From positions 5,172,501-5,236,500 of the forward strand of contig NZ_CP119967.1 in the NCBI RefSeq assembly GCF_029543085.1: a stretch of DNA of 64,000 bases. The letters are read 5' to 3'. The translations under genes and the position numbers were made by a program. Origin of the DNA: Pseudomonas sp. A34-9. Its GTDB lineage: Bacteria > Pseudomonadota > Gammaproteobacteria > Pseudomonadales > Pseudomonadaceae. Below the pieces are notes generated by a model, which was not told the origin of the DNA, searched no databases, and saw only the letters and a list, made by a program, of their open reading frames with translations. Each line of letters starts with the position of its first letter. The stretch's first letter is position 1. Positions 37,432 through 46,546 of this stretch are shown here, in pieces.

Positions 37432-40400
37432 ATGGATCAATCGACTATGGGCGCTTTGTGGCAAACCGATTCGAGTAAAGCCGTGGTTCCGACTGACCGT
37501 GTGGATGAAGCGCCTGTCCCTGAAAAACCCCGCCGCACTCGGCACGGGTGGAAGGCTTTCTGGCTGTTGCTGGTGATTATCGCGATCGTGGTAGGGCTGG
37601 CCGCGTCCAAGGAAATGCGCACCTCGCGCTTCCAGTCTCGCGAGCTCAGCCAGTACGCGGCGTCTCTGACGTACACCCTCGAACCCGGCCCCAGCGAAGC
37701 GATTCGCTATCCGGGCAACGGGCCGTTCGATCTGCGTCTGGGTTACAGCTCCCTCGATGAATTCCTGCCACGCCTGCTCAAACGCAACTATGTGATTACC
37801 GAGCAGACGCGTTTTTCCCCAGCGTTGCTCAGCTACACCGATAAAGGCCTGTTCGTGCCGTATTCGGAAAAGATCCAGGCCGGGCTGTCGATCACCGATT
37901 GCCGCGCCGCGCCGCTGTACAAGTACAACTATCCACAACAACTGTACGCCGACTTCGCCGCTATTCCGCCCGTGGTAGTCAGCAGCCTGTTGTTCATCGA
38001 AAACCGTTTTCTGCTCGACCCCAAGCAGCCACTGGCCAACCCGGCGGTAGACTGGCCGCGCTTCGGCATGGCGGCGTGGTCGCAGGTGGCGAAACTGCTG
38101 CACCTGCCCGGCCAGTCGGCGGGCGGCAGTACATTGGCGACGCAGCTGGAAAAGTATCGGCACTCCCCTGACGGCCTGACGGTGTCGGGTGCGGAAAAAC
38201 TGCGGCAGATGATGTCCGCCAGCGTGCGCGCCTATCAGCCCGGCCCGCAAACCCTCGGGGCACGGCAGAACATCGTGCGTGACTATCTCAACAGCGTGCC
38301 GTTGTCGGCGGTGCCGGGGCATGGCGAAGTGCATGGCATGGCGGAAGGGTTGCGCGTCTGGTACGGTAGTGACTTCAACCAGGCCAATGAACAACTGAAC
38401 AGTCCGGCCACCGATGCAAAAACCATGGCCGCCAAAGGCCTGGCACTGCGCGAGATGTTGTCGCTGATGATCGCCCAGCGCCGCCCTTCGCATTACCTGA
38501 CCAAGGGTCGCGAAGAACTTGCCGACCTCACTGACAGCCACTTGCGCCTGCTCAAGCAAAACGGCGTGATCGACAACGCCCTGGCCGATGCCGCCCTGAA
38601 CAGCAAGGTCACCTACCGTGACTGGCAGACCCAGCCGACCCTTCAACCGATCGAAACCAACAAGGGCATCAGCGTCGCCCGCAGCCGTCTGGCGAGCATG
38701 CTCAACCGGCCGCTGTACGACCTCGACCGCCTCGACCTCTCGGCCACCAGCACCCTGCAAGGCGACCTGCAAACCCAGGCCACCGCTTACCTGAAAAAAC
38801 TCGCCGACCCGGCCTACGCCGGCGAAATCGGCCTGATCGGCGAGCGGCTGTTGACGCCGACCAGCACCACGCAAGTGCGTTACAGCTTCACCCTCTTCGA
38901 ACTGACCCCGGACGGTTCCCGCGTGCGGGTGCAGACCGACAGCACCGACCAGCCGTTCGATATCAATGAAGGCAGCAAACTGGAGCTGGGCTCGACGGCG
39001 AAGATGCGCGTGCTCACCACCTACCTGCAAATCATCGCCGAGCTGCACGACAAGTACGGCGCGATGACGGTGCCGGAGCTGAAAAAGGTCGATGTGCCGG
39101 ATCAGGATCGCTTGAGCCAGTGGGTCATCGATTACCTGATCCAGAACAAGGATCACGACCTGTCGAAGATGCTCGGCGCCGCCCTCGACCGCAAGTACTC
39201 GGCCAGCCCCGGCGAGGCGTTTTTCACCGGCGGCGGTCTGCATGTGTTCCACAACTTCCGCAAGGAAGACAACGGGCGCATGCCGACCCTGCGCGATGCC
39301 CTGCGCGAGTCGATCAACCTGCCGTTCATTCGCCTGATGCGCGATGTGGTGCGTTATGTCACCTACTCCGGCCCCAACAGCAGTGCTGAACTGCTCAAGG
39401 ACGACCGCGACCCGCGCCGGCAGGAATACCTGGCGAATTTCGCCGATCGCGAAGGCACAGCGTTCCAGCTCAAGTTCTGGAAAAAATACAAAAACAAAGA
39501 CACTCAGGCACGTCTCGACACCTTCCTCGACAGCATGCGCCCGACGCCGATCCGCATGGCTGCCGTGCATCGCTACCTGCTGCCGGATGCCAGCCAGGCA
39601 GACTTCAACACGTTCGTACGCTCCCACCTCAAAGGCGCCAAACTCGGCGAAAAACTCACCGATGATCGCCTGATCCGCCTCTACGATTCCTACGGCCCCG
39701 GCAGTTACGATTTGCCCGACCAGGGCTTCATCGCCAAGGTGCATCCGCTGGACCTGTGGATGATGGGCTACCTGCTGAACCACCCCGACGCGACCTTCAG
39801 CGAGATCGTCAAGGCCAGCCATTTCGAACGTCAGGAAGTCTACAGCTGGCTGTTCAAGAGCAAGCACAAGGGCGCCCGCGACAGTCGAATTCGCACCATG
39901 CTCGAGATCGAAGCGTTTCTCGAGATTCACCAGCGCTGGCAGAAAGTCGGCTACCCGTTCGATCACCTGGTGCCGTCGCTGGCCACGGCTATTGGCAGCT
40001 CCGGTGATCGCCCCGCCGCCCTCGCCGAACTGATCGGCACCATCCTCAATGATGGCGTGCGCATGCCGACCCTGCGCATCGACAGCCTGCATTTCGCCGC
40101 CGGCACGCCGTACGAAACGCAACTGGTCAACGACCCGCATGTCGGCAAACGGGTGATGCCATCCGAGGTCGCCACGGCCATGCGCGAGGCGTTGTCGCAA
40201 GTGGTCGATGCGGGTACGGCAAAACGTGTTTCCGGCAGTTTCAAACTGGCTGATGGCAGCCCACTGGCCATGGGTGGCAAAACCGGTACCGGTGACAACC
40301 GCATCGAAGCCATCGGTGCGGGCGGACGCATCCTCAGCTCGAAGTCGATCAACCGCACGGCGACCTTCGTGTTCTACATCGGCGATCACCATTTCGGCAC

Positions 40401-40590
40401 CCTCACCGCGTTCGTTCCGGGGCGCTCGGCAGAGAACTTCAAGTTCACCTCGGCCCTGCCCGTGCAGGTGCTCAAGGGCATGGCGCCGATTCTGACGCCG
40501 TACCTGCAACCGGGGAGCGACTCGCAATGCAAACCGACACAGACCGCCAGCGTGGCGATGCTCGAGGCGCCGCGCCCTACAGCGAGGTAA
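37432..40590 (+). CDS. bifunctional penicillin-binding protein with divergent glycosyltransferase domain
   Basis: Inner-membrane peptidoglycan synthase-like protein, 1052 residues. A single helix (about residues 42-61) anchors it, followed by a GT51-like domain with Glu190 in LLFIENRFLLD, GGSTLATQLEK and IVRDYLNSVPL, then a transpeptidase domain with STAK (Ser521, Lys524), SIN (Ser627) and KTGT (Lys950). The transpeptidase motifs are intact. The GT51 motifs depart from the norm: motif one lacks the HxG tail, and the position of the second catalytic Glu appears to be Gln (EKLRQMMSA). It is longer than usual class A proteins. A nearby in-frame ATG at 37447 is an alternative start. It is divergent from toxin-like gene 2. 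Function in specialised wall synthesis is inferred. Confidence 0.8.
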   Translation: MDQSTMGALWQTDSSKAVVPTDRVDEAPVPEKPRRTRHGWKAFWLLLVIIAIVVGLAASKEMRTSRFQSRELSQYAASLTYTLEPGPSEAIRYPGNGPFDLRLGYSSLDEFLPRLLKRNYVITEQTRFSPALLSYTDKGLFVPYSEKIQAGLSITDCRAAPLYKYNYPQQLYADFAAIPPVVVSSLLFIENRFLLDPKQPLANPAVDWPRFGMAAWSQVAKLLHLPGQSAGGSTLATQLEKYRHSPDGLTVSGAEKLRQMMSASVRAYQPGPQTLGARQNIVRDYLNSVPLSAVPGHGEVHGMAEGLRVWYGSDFNQANEQLNSPATDAKTMAAKGLALREMLSLMIAQRRPSHYLTKGREELADLTDSHLRLLKQNGVIDNALADAALNSKVTYRDWQTQPTLQPIETNKGISVARSRLASMLNRPLYDLDRLDLSATSTLQGDLQTQATAYLKKLADPAYAGEIGLIGERLLTPTSTTQVRYSFTLFELTPDGSRVRVQTDSTDQPFDINEGSKLELGSTAKMRVLTTYLQIIAELHDKYGAMTVPELKKVDVPDQDRLSQWVIDYLIQNKDHDLSKMLGAALDRKYSASPGEAFFTGGGLHVFHNFRKEDNGRMPTLRDALRESINLPFIRLMRDVVRYVTYSGPNSSAELLKDDRDPRRQEYLANFADREGTAFQLKFWKKYKNKDTQARLDTFLDSMRPTPIRMAAVHRYLLPDASQADFNTFVRSHLKGAKLGEKLTDDRLIRLYDSYGPGSYDLPDQGFIAKVHPLDLWMMGYLLNHPDATFSEIVKASHFERQEVYSWLFKSKHKGARDSRIRTMLEIEAFLEIHQRWQKVGYPFDHLVPSLATAIGSSGDRPAALAELIGTILNDGVRMPTLRIDSLHFAAGTPYETQLVNDPHVGKRVMPSEVATAMREALSQVVDAGTAKRVSGSFKLADGSPLAMGGKTGTGDNRIEAIGAGGRILSSKSINRTATFVFYIGDHHFGTLTAFVPGRSAENFKFTSALPVQVLKGMAPILTPYLQPGSDSQCKPTQTASVAMLEAPRPTAR

Positions 40591-40782
40591 CAATTCGTGT
40601 CAGGCAATTCTGATTCAGAGTGACGTTTTTTCTTCGCAGTGGGTGGTACTTATGTATTTTTCAGATTCGAATTTTCATCGGATTACCCCCCCGCATCGGC
40701 ATTTCAACCCTTATCTTTGAACTTTTGTTTTGAACCCCCGCAGGTAGGCTGATCACTCCTCAACAATCAAGGATGATTGGCC

Positions 40783-43700
40783 ATGTCTCTCACTCCCGAG
40801 CCTGCCGAAAACGCGGACAAAGGGCGGCACTACGAATTCATCAAGTCCGCCATCAACAACAATTTCAAAACCGCCACCGTCAGCCGGAGCCTGGCCTTGG
40901 CAGCCGCGCCACTGCACAAGCAAGCCTGGTACACCACGGCGCCCGCCGCTTATCTGGACAAACTGGCCGCCGCCAACCTCAAGGCCTGGGGTTCCCAGAA
41001 CCCGGTTGACCACCTGCTGGACAAGGTCGACCTGTATGCCTTCGCCGAGCCACTGCTCAAGGCCAGAATCAAGGACCGCCACGGCCTCGATCTGGACGTC
41101 AAGGCGACTTACCTGCGCCTGTACATGCCCAAGGACAAGCCTTGGTACGTGTTCAACACCTCGGACGGCGTCACCGCCCGCACGGTCTCGCTGCTCGATG
41201 CCGCGCTGCACAACTTCGCCAGCAGTGAAACCGTTGATCGCGGTTCGGAGTTCATCAGCAAGCCCGATGAGCGCGGGCTGTTCGATGTCCTGCCGATTCG
41301 GCAGACAATGTCCGTCAGCCAGTTCCAGACACTGTGTCGCGACCTGGATATTGGCGGCCAGTTTCAAAAGTATCTGGACAGTTATCTGCGCCCCGGCGAA
41401 CCGGTGGCCGAAGCCGTTCTTGAATACAGGGTCAAAGAAAGCCAGAAAGACGCCCTCGCTGCCGCCGCGCACCTGGCGCTGATCAAGGAAGACATCGAGT
41501 ACGACGCCTACAAAATGCTGCTGAACCTGGCCGAGGACAAACTGCAGCCGGTGCTCAATGGCCGGTCGATGCAGTGTTGCGACCTGTCGATACTCGGTAC
41601 CCGGCTGGCCGGCATTCTGCTGATGGTGCATGCCGTGCGCGACAACCGTGGCGTGCGACGCGTGATTGTCTATGTGCCGCATGATCCGGAGCATCCGCTC
41701 AAGGAGTACCGCACCCTCAAGGATTTCCGTGAGGAACTGACGCGGCAGTTGCGCGAAGACAAATTCAGTGCCGCGACCCGGCAGACCTACCGGCAGTTTT
41801 TCAGCCAGTTCGTCGACCAGCAGCAGCGCGGGCACTTCTTTGCCGAGCTGGAGCAGCGTCTGTTCACCCTGCGCTATCACCAGCGCTCGGACCCGACCGA
41901 TCAGCGCCCGGCATGGCGCAAGGAACCCGTGGCCAACCCCAACCTGCGCTTTGATCGCCTGCCGTTGCAAGGCAACTACTGGCGCCATGCCTATCAGCAG
42001 AAATTCAACAAGATCCTCAACGATGCCCGGGACATCGCCGTCTCCACCGCCGACACCGACAGCAAGGCGCGCTGGGCATGGTGGGACAACTTCAAGAAAA
42101 TCGTCGCCGACATCTTCAATGCGGCGCTGCTGATCGCCACACCGTTCGTGCCCGGCCTGGGCGAACTGATGATGGTGTACACCGCTTTTCAACTGACCAA
42201 CGACGTGATCGAGGGCCTCGTCGATCTGGCCGAAGGCCTGTGGCAGGAAGCCGCCGAACACGTCATCAGCGTGGTGACGGACGTCATTCAACTGGCGGCA
42301 TTTGCGGCGGGCGCGAAGATTGGCGGACTGGCGCGCGTCAAGCTGTCAGCGCTGGTCGACGGCATGAAGCCGGTCACGCTGCCCGATGGCACGCCCAGCC
42401 TGTGGCATCGCGACTTGAAGCCTTACGAGCGCAACGACCTGAGCCTGGCGCAGGGCGCCAAACCCGACAGCTACGGCCTGCACCAATACCGCAACGAAAA
42501 CATCCTGCCGCTGGAGGGCAAGCTGTATACCGTCGAGAAAGCTTCCGCCGAGCCGACCTCCAACACCCACCGCATCAATCACCCCACCCGCCCGAACGCC
42601 TATAAACCGCAAATCGAACACAACGGCCACGGTGCCTGGGTGCACGAAGCCGAAAGCCCGCACGACTGGGACGGCGGCACGTTGATGCGCCGCGTCGGCC
42701 ACAGCGTCGAGCGCTTTTCGCCAGCAGAGCGGGAACAGATTCGCATCAGCAGTGGCACTGACGAGAACCAGCTGCGCCAGATGCACCTCGACAGTGACCC
42801 GCCGCCGCCCCTGCTGGCCGACACCATCAAGCGCTTCAGTGTGTCGGACGATGTCCGTGTCGCCAGCGCCAACATCCGTCAGGGCCGCCCCATCGACCCG
42901 CAAGCCGTGTGGTTCGAACCGCTGCTGACCAGCCAGCCGGGCTGGCCACGCAGCAAGGCGCTGAAGGTCTATGACGGCGCCGACCCGACGGGTTATAGCC
43001 GCCAATACGGCAACCCGGCGGCGGGCGACGCCGATACCTTGAGCATCAGCCTCGCCGATCTCACCATGGGCAGGCTGCCGGAGCGGCTGACGGGGTTTCT
43101 CGATGACAGCGAGCTCAAGGCGTTGCTCGGGCGCGACGTAGCGCCTGACGAACGTGCCGCTGCGGTGCGCAATCTGCTGGCCGACGCCGTCGACCAGCGT
43201 CAGGGCGATGTCGCGACTTACCTGTACAAGTCCGCCGAGCGCTCCAAAAAAGCCGATGTCCGCGTGGTGCAAAAAACCTTCCCGAACATCCCGCTGCCCC
43301 TGGCCGAAAAAGTCGTGACCGAGGCAAAACCCGCCGAGCTGCAACGCATCGTCGACGACAACCGCTTGCCACTGCGGCTGAAGGCGCAGGCACGGGAACT
43401 GGATTTCGAAGCGTCCACCGCCCGTGCCTACAGCGGCTTTTATCGTGATGAATGGATGCAGCCGGACACCGAGCGTATGGCACTCAAAAGCCTGTTATTT
43501 CTCTCGGATCCCACCAGCGGCTTGCGCATCGAAGTACGCGACGGTGCTTACGACGGCACGTTGCGTTGCAGCCTCGGCGCGGATGACGAACCGACCGTGC
43601 GGCGCCTGATCCGCGACGAACATGGCCGCTACGAAGTGCTGGACGATAACAACCGCACGCTGCATGAAGCCGACGACTTCTACGAATCACTGCTCTACGC

Positions 43701-45909
43701 ACTGCCGGATGAAAAACTGCGGGACATGGGTTACCGGCACGGTGAAGGGCCACGGCTCAAAGCGTGGCTGATGGAGTATGCCGCCAATCCTGCCGAGCGC
43801 CGAATTGTGTTGGCCGAACCGCCGATTCAGCGGGTGGTGCCGGTTGAAACGCAAATACTGCTGCGCGGCTGGCGCAGGTTCTTTGGTGAAACCACGCCAG
43901 AGCAACGGGTCAAGCAGTTGTATCCGAAGATGAGCGACAGCGAGGCCGCGACGTTCGTCAAGGTGCTCAAGCGCAAAGGCGGGCACGAAGGCGCCATCCA
44001 GCAACTGGAAAACGAACGCAAGGCACTCAAAGACATTCTGCAGCGCTGGCGTGAAAGCTATCCCCCCGACGTCGACCCTACCGGTGACAGCTTGCCGGGG
44101 CCACCCGGTGATTTCCTGCACAATGGCGGAAGGCTTCTCGAGGAACGCCTGATCAAATGTTTCGAACGCCGAAGCAAGATGTCCGGCGAACGCAGCAGTC
44201 ATCCGGAACAGGGCTACACACTGGATTTGTCCACTGATCTGGCCAGGCCCGATCTTGACCGATGGTGGCGAGACCTGCGACGCCGGCAACCCGACATCGA
44301 CTCGCACCTTGCCCGTATTACGGCGCTGAATCTCGATAACGCAAACTTTTCAAGCGATGCCAATGGCTTGCTCGGCAGCTTCCCTCACCTGCAGCAGTTG
44401 AGCGCCCGGGGGTGTGGGCTAACAGAAGTGATACCGACGATTGGCAAGATGCGCCAGCTTCGGGAGCTGGATCTGTCCGGCAACCGAATCAGCCTGACAG
44501 GCCCGTCATCGCAGGCGCTGAGCGACCTGACCGATCTGCAAACGCTGAATCTCAATGGCAATCCCTTACGTAACCCGCCCGATATCGGGCGAATGGATCA
44601 GTTGCGGGAATTGAGCCTGGCCAACACCGAGATTCAGGCCTGGCCACCGGGACTTTTTGAACTCGGGGGTGCTGAAAAAATCCGTCCACGCAGTTTTATG
44701 CTGAACATGCGCGGAGCGCCGATCAATAGCCTGCCAGAGGTCAGGCCTGGCTCCGATCAGGCGTTCATCCTTAGCCGCACGCGATTCGATTCGAGCCAAC
44801 TTTCAACGCCTGAGCGCAACCGTTACTACGAATACCGCAGGTCTGCGGGTTTTCCACCTACGACCAGTCCTTCATTCGCCGTCGCTACTGAGCGCCACCA
44901 CTGGGAAACGCTGCCGCACAACCGTGGTGCCGGCAACGTGATGGAACTTGCAAAATACCGAATGGAGTCATGGAACGACGTGTGGGCAGAGCCGGATTCC
45001 GCAGGTTTTTTCGCGGTCATCGACTATCAGCGCAACAGCGAGTTTTACAAAAACGAAAAGTCCCGCCCCTACCTCACCCAGCGCGTCTGGGAAATGATCG
45101 ACGCGGTCGCCGTCGATTCGCAACTGCGTGAACAACTGTTCAGCCAGATCACCTCACCGGAAAACTCCGACGATGTCGGTGCACAGCTGTTCAACTCAAT
45201 GGGGATCAAAGTATTGGTCGCCAAAGCCTACGCCGAGTCACCCTCGGCCGAGGTGCTGGAGGACAAACTGGTACGGTTGGCCCACAGCGCTGCGCGCATC
45301 GACAGGTTGAGCGACCTGGCCAAAGAAGAGATCAGCCGCCAGGCTCAACAAACCCGGATAGATCCCACCAAGCCGCCACCGCATGAAATGGACATACACA
45401 TGGCGTTTGAAGCCGGGCTGGCCGAACGTCTGGAACTGCCTTGGCAATCCACCGACATCCCCTATGAAGCCAGCTCGGGCGTGAACCAAAAGACCATCGA
45501 CGCGGCCTACGATGCCATCCTCCAGCGTGAAGCCGGGGATGGGCAGGTCAACGGGATGATCGACTTGTACAGCGAGCCTTTCTGGGAACGCCACTTGCGC
45601 GATACCCACCCGGATGAGTACGCCGCCAATGACCTCGACACCGCGAGCAAAAAACAACTGCTCAATGAATTGCGCGAGGCACAGGCGCAATGGGCCGACG
45701 CAGAAGATACGGCCCAACTCAATCCCCTCGCTCGAAGAATGATGCGTCTGGCGGATCAACTGAACATTGATCACCTGCATATCTTCAGCGGCGAAAGAAT
45801 GAGCCAGGCCCGCTACAACAAACTGTCGAGCGACATCGTTTATGCCAGCAAGGAGTTGTCCCGAAAGCTGACCCGCACGGCATTAAAGAACGCCGGGCTG
45901 TCAACCTGA
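40783..45909 (+). CDS. DUF6543-type modular effector with LRR and NEL-like E3 ligase domain lacking catalytic Cys
   Basis: Protein of about 1708 residues; the ATG at 40783 has AAGGA nine bases upstream, better than the in-frame TTG at 40777. Residues 1 to about 640 repeat the chassis of the 34012 protein (FAEPLLKARIKDRHGLDLDV at about 87, SLLDAALHN, a hydrophobic helical block at about 440-525, SLWHRDLKPYERND). Residues about 1176-1300 are leucine-rich repeats (LRELDLSGNRISL, LQTLNLNGNPL). The end resembles NEL ubiquitin ligases of IpaH/SspH type, seen in RVWEMIDAVAVDSQLREQLF, the EMDIHMAFEAGLAERLELP helix and EPFWERHL. Where NEL has its catalytic Cys (P-x-T-C-x-D) this protein reads PENSDD, with Ser1462. 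No Cys occurs anywhere after the LRR. No signal peptide and no adjacent immunity-like gene. Confidence 0.72.
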   Translation: MSLTPEPAENADKGRHYEFIKSAINNNFKTATVSRSLALAAAPLHKQAWYTTAPAAYLDKLAAANLKAWGSQNPVDHLLDKVDLYAFAEPLLKARIKDRHGLDLDVKATYLRLYMPKDKPWYVFNTSDGVTARTVSLLDAALHNFASSETVDRGSEFISKPDERGLFDVLPIRQTMSVSQFQTLCRDLDIGGQFQKYLDSYLRPGEPVAEAVLEYRVKESQKDALAAAAHLALIKEDIEYDAYKMLLNLAEDKLQPVLNGRSMQCCDLSILGTRLAGILLMVHAVRDNRGVRRVIVYVPHDPEHPLKEYRTLKDFREELTRQLREDKFSAATRQTYRQFFSQFVDQQQRGHFFAELEQRLFTLRYHQRSDPTDQRPAWRKEPVANPNLRFDRLPLQGNYWRHAYQQKFNKILNDARDIAVSTADTDSKARWAWWDNFKKIVADIFNAALLIATPFVPGLGELMMVYTAFQLTNDVIEGLVDLAEGLWQEAAEHVISVVTDVIQLAAFAAGAKIGGLARVKLSALVDGMKPVTLPDGTPSLWHRDLKPYERNDLSLAQGAKPDSYGLHQYRNENILPLEGKLYTVEKASAEPTSNTHRINHPTRPNAYKPQIEHNGHGAWVHEAESPHDWDGGTLMRRVGHSVERFSPAEREQIRISSGTDENQLRQMHLDSDPPPPLLADTIKRFSVSDDVRVASANIRQGRPIDPQAVWFEPLLTSQPGWPRSKALKVYDGADPTGYSRQYGNPAAGDADTLSISLADLTMGRLPERLTGFLDDSELKALLGRDVAPDERAAAVRNLLADAVDQRQGDVATYLYKSAERSKKADVRVVQKTFPNIPLPLAEKVVTEAKPAELQRIVDDNRLPLRLKAQARELDFEASTARAYSGFYRDEWMQPDTERMALKSLLFLSDPTSGLRIEVRDGAYDGTLRCSLGADDEPTVRRLIRDEHGRYEVLDDNNRTLHEADDFYESLLYALPDEKLRDMGYRHGEGPRLKAWLMEYAANPAERRIVLAEPPIQRVVPVETQILLRGWRRFFGETTPEQRVKQLYPKMSDSEAATFVKVLKRKGGHEGAIQQLENERKALKDILQRWRESYPPDVDPTGDSLPGPPGDFLHNGGRLLEERLIKCFERRSKMSGERSSHPEQGYTLDLSTDLARPDLDRWWRDLRRRQPDIDSHLARITALNLDNANFSSDANGLLGSFPHLQQLSARGCGLTEVIPTIGKMRQLRELDLSGNRISLTGPSSQALSDLTDLQTLNLNGNPLRNPPDIGRMDQLRELSLANTEIQAWPPGLFELGGAEKIRPRSFMLNMRGAPINSLPEVRPGSDQAFILSRTRFDSSQLSTPERNRYYEYRRSAGFPPTTSPSFAVATERHHWETLPHNRGAGNVMELAKYRMESWNDVWAEPDSAGFFAVIDYQRNSEFYKNEKSRPYLTQRVWEMIDAVAVDSQLREQLFSQITSPENSDDVGAQLFNSMGIKVLVAKAYAESPSAEVLEDKLVRLAHSAARIDRLSDLAKEEISRQAQQTRIDPTKPPPHEMDIHMAFEAGLAERLELPWQSTDIPYEASSGVNQKTIDAAYDAILQREAGDGQVNGMIDLYSEPFWERHLRDTHPDEYAANDLDTASKKQLLNELREAQAQWADAEDTAQLNPLARRMMRLADQLNIDHLHIFSGERMSQARYNKLSSDIVYASKELSRKLTRTALKNAGLST

Positions 45910-45920
45910 AACCCTGCCCC

Positions 45921-46011
45921 CCTGTGGGAGCGGGCTTGCTCGCGGAAAGGCCGGCACAGGCGCAATCCACTGTGCCTGACACACCTGATCGCGCGCAGGC
46001 TCGCCACCACA
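45921..46011. repeat. inverted repeat of the TGTGGGAGC family
   Basis: TGTGGGAGCGGGCTTGCTCG on the left and CGCGCAGGCTCGCCACCACA on the right form imperfect arms, with an inner GGCACAG/CTGTGCC stem. It lies between the convergent NEL-like gene and pilus operon and may terminate both. Confidence 0.8.
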
Positions 46012-46012
46012 A

Positions 46013-46513
46013 CTACTCTCCCGGCGCCCGGGCGTTGAACAACAGCACTACCGTGCCGTGGTAATCCCCTGGGCGATATCCCTCCGCAGGCTCGATCGGG
46101 TCGATTTTCAACGCCACACGTTTGCCCTTGGCCGCTTCCTCCTCGGACAGCACCTGGCGCGGGGTCACGTGCGAACTCAGCACGACATCATTGAAGGAGA
46201 CCTGCAGATCGATCACTTCGCCGGGCCGACCGTTCTCCAGGTACGGGTCGAAGGCCAGGCGCGCTTCAATTGCGCTGCTGTCATGGTGCACATCGAAATT
46301 GCGCATCAGCCCGTTGAGGGTTGAACGCGGGAGGTCCCATTCCAGCCGTTGCGGTCGGTGAATCCAGTCCGGCTCTGCCGGGATGATGTAGAACGGGCGG
46401 CTGGGAATGGTCAGCGACACTTCGAAAGTGTGCTCTTCGCGCGCGGCCCACGCCCCGGCGCCGGTCAGCGCAGTGGCGACCATCAGCGCGGCGACGGTGC
46501 ATTGCTTGATCAT
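46013..46513 (-). CDS. CS1-type fimbrial subunit (minor pilin)
   Basis: Exported pilin-like protein, 166 residues from the ATG at 46513; the upstream TTG at 46534 is less likely. A signal peptide is visible (MIKQCTVAALMVATALTGAG, cleavage after WAA). The mature start EHTFEVSLTIPSRPFYIIPAEPD resembles that of the major pilin (SHSISLVAHVPTNGFYVVPTDPD), and the C-terminus GDYHGTVVLLFNA matches GDYTGSVAMIFDA there. It is the last gene of the five-gene alternate chaperone-usher operon. An extra subunit at the end is compatible with a minor, anchoring or capping pilin. There are no Cys in the mature part, as is usual for CS1-type pilins. Confidence 0.8.
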   Translation of the reverse strand: MIKQCTVAALMVATALTGAGAWAAREEHTFEVSLTIPSRPFYIIPAEPDWIHRPQRLEWDLPRSTLNGLMRNFDVHHDSSAIEARLAFDPYLENGRPGEVIDLQVSFNDVVLSSHVTPRQVLSEEEAAKGKRVALKIDPIEPAEGYRPGDYHGTVVLLFNARAPGE

Positions 46514-46546
46514 GTTGGTTACCCGATGCGTCAATGGAAAACAAAC

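Noticed and set aside
37405..40593. Minus-strand open frame of 1062 codons opposite the penicillin-binding protein gene
   Set aside because: It is the antisense shadow of a gene with clear PBP motifs; the translation is rich in Arg, His, Gln and Val runs typical of high-GC shadows and matches no family.
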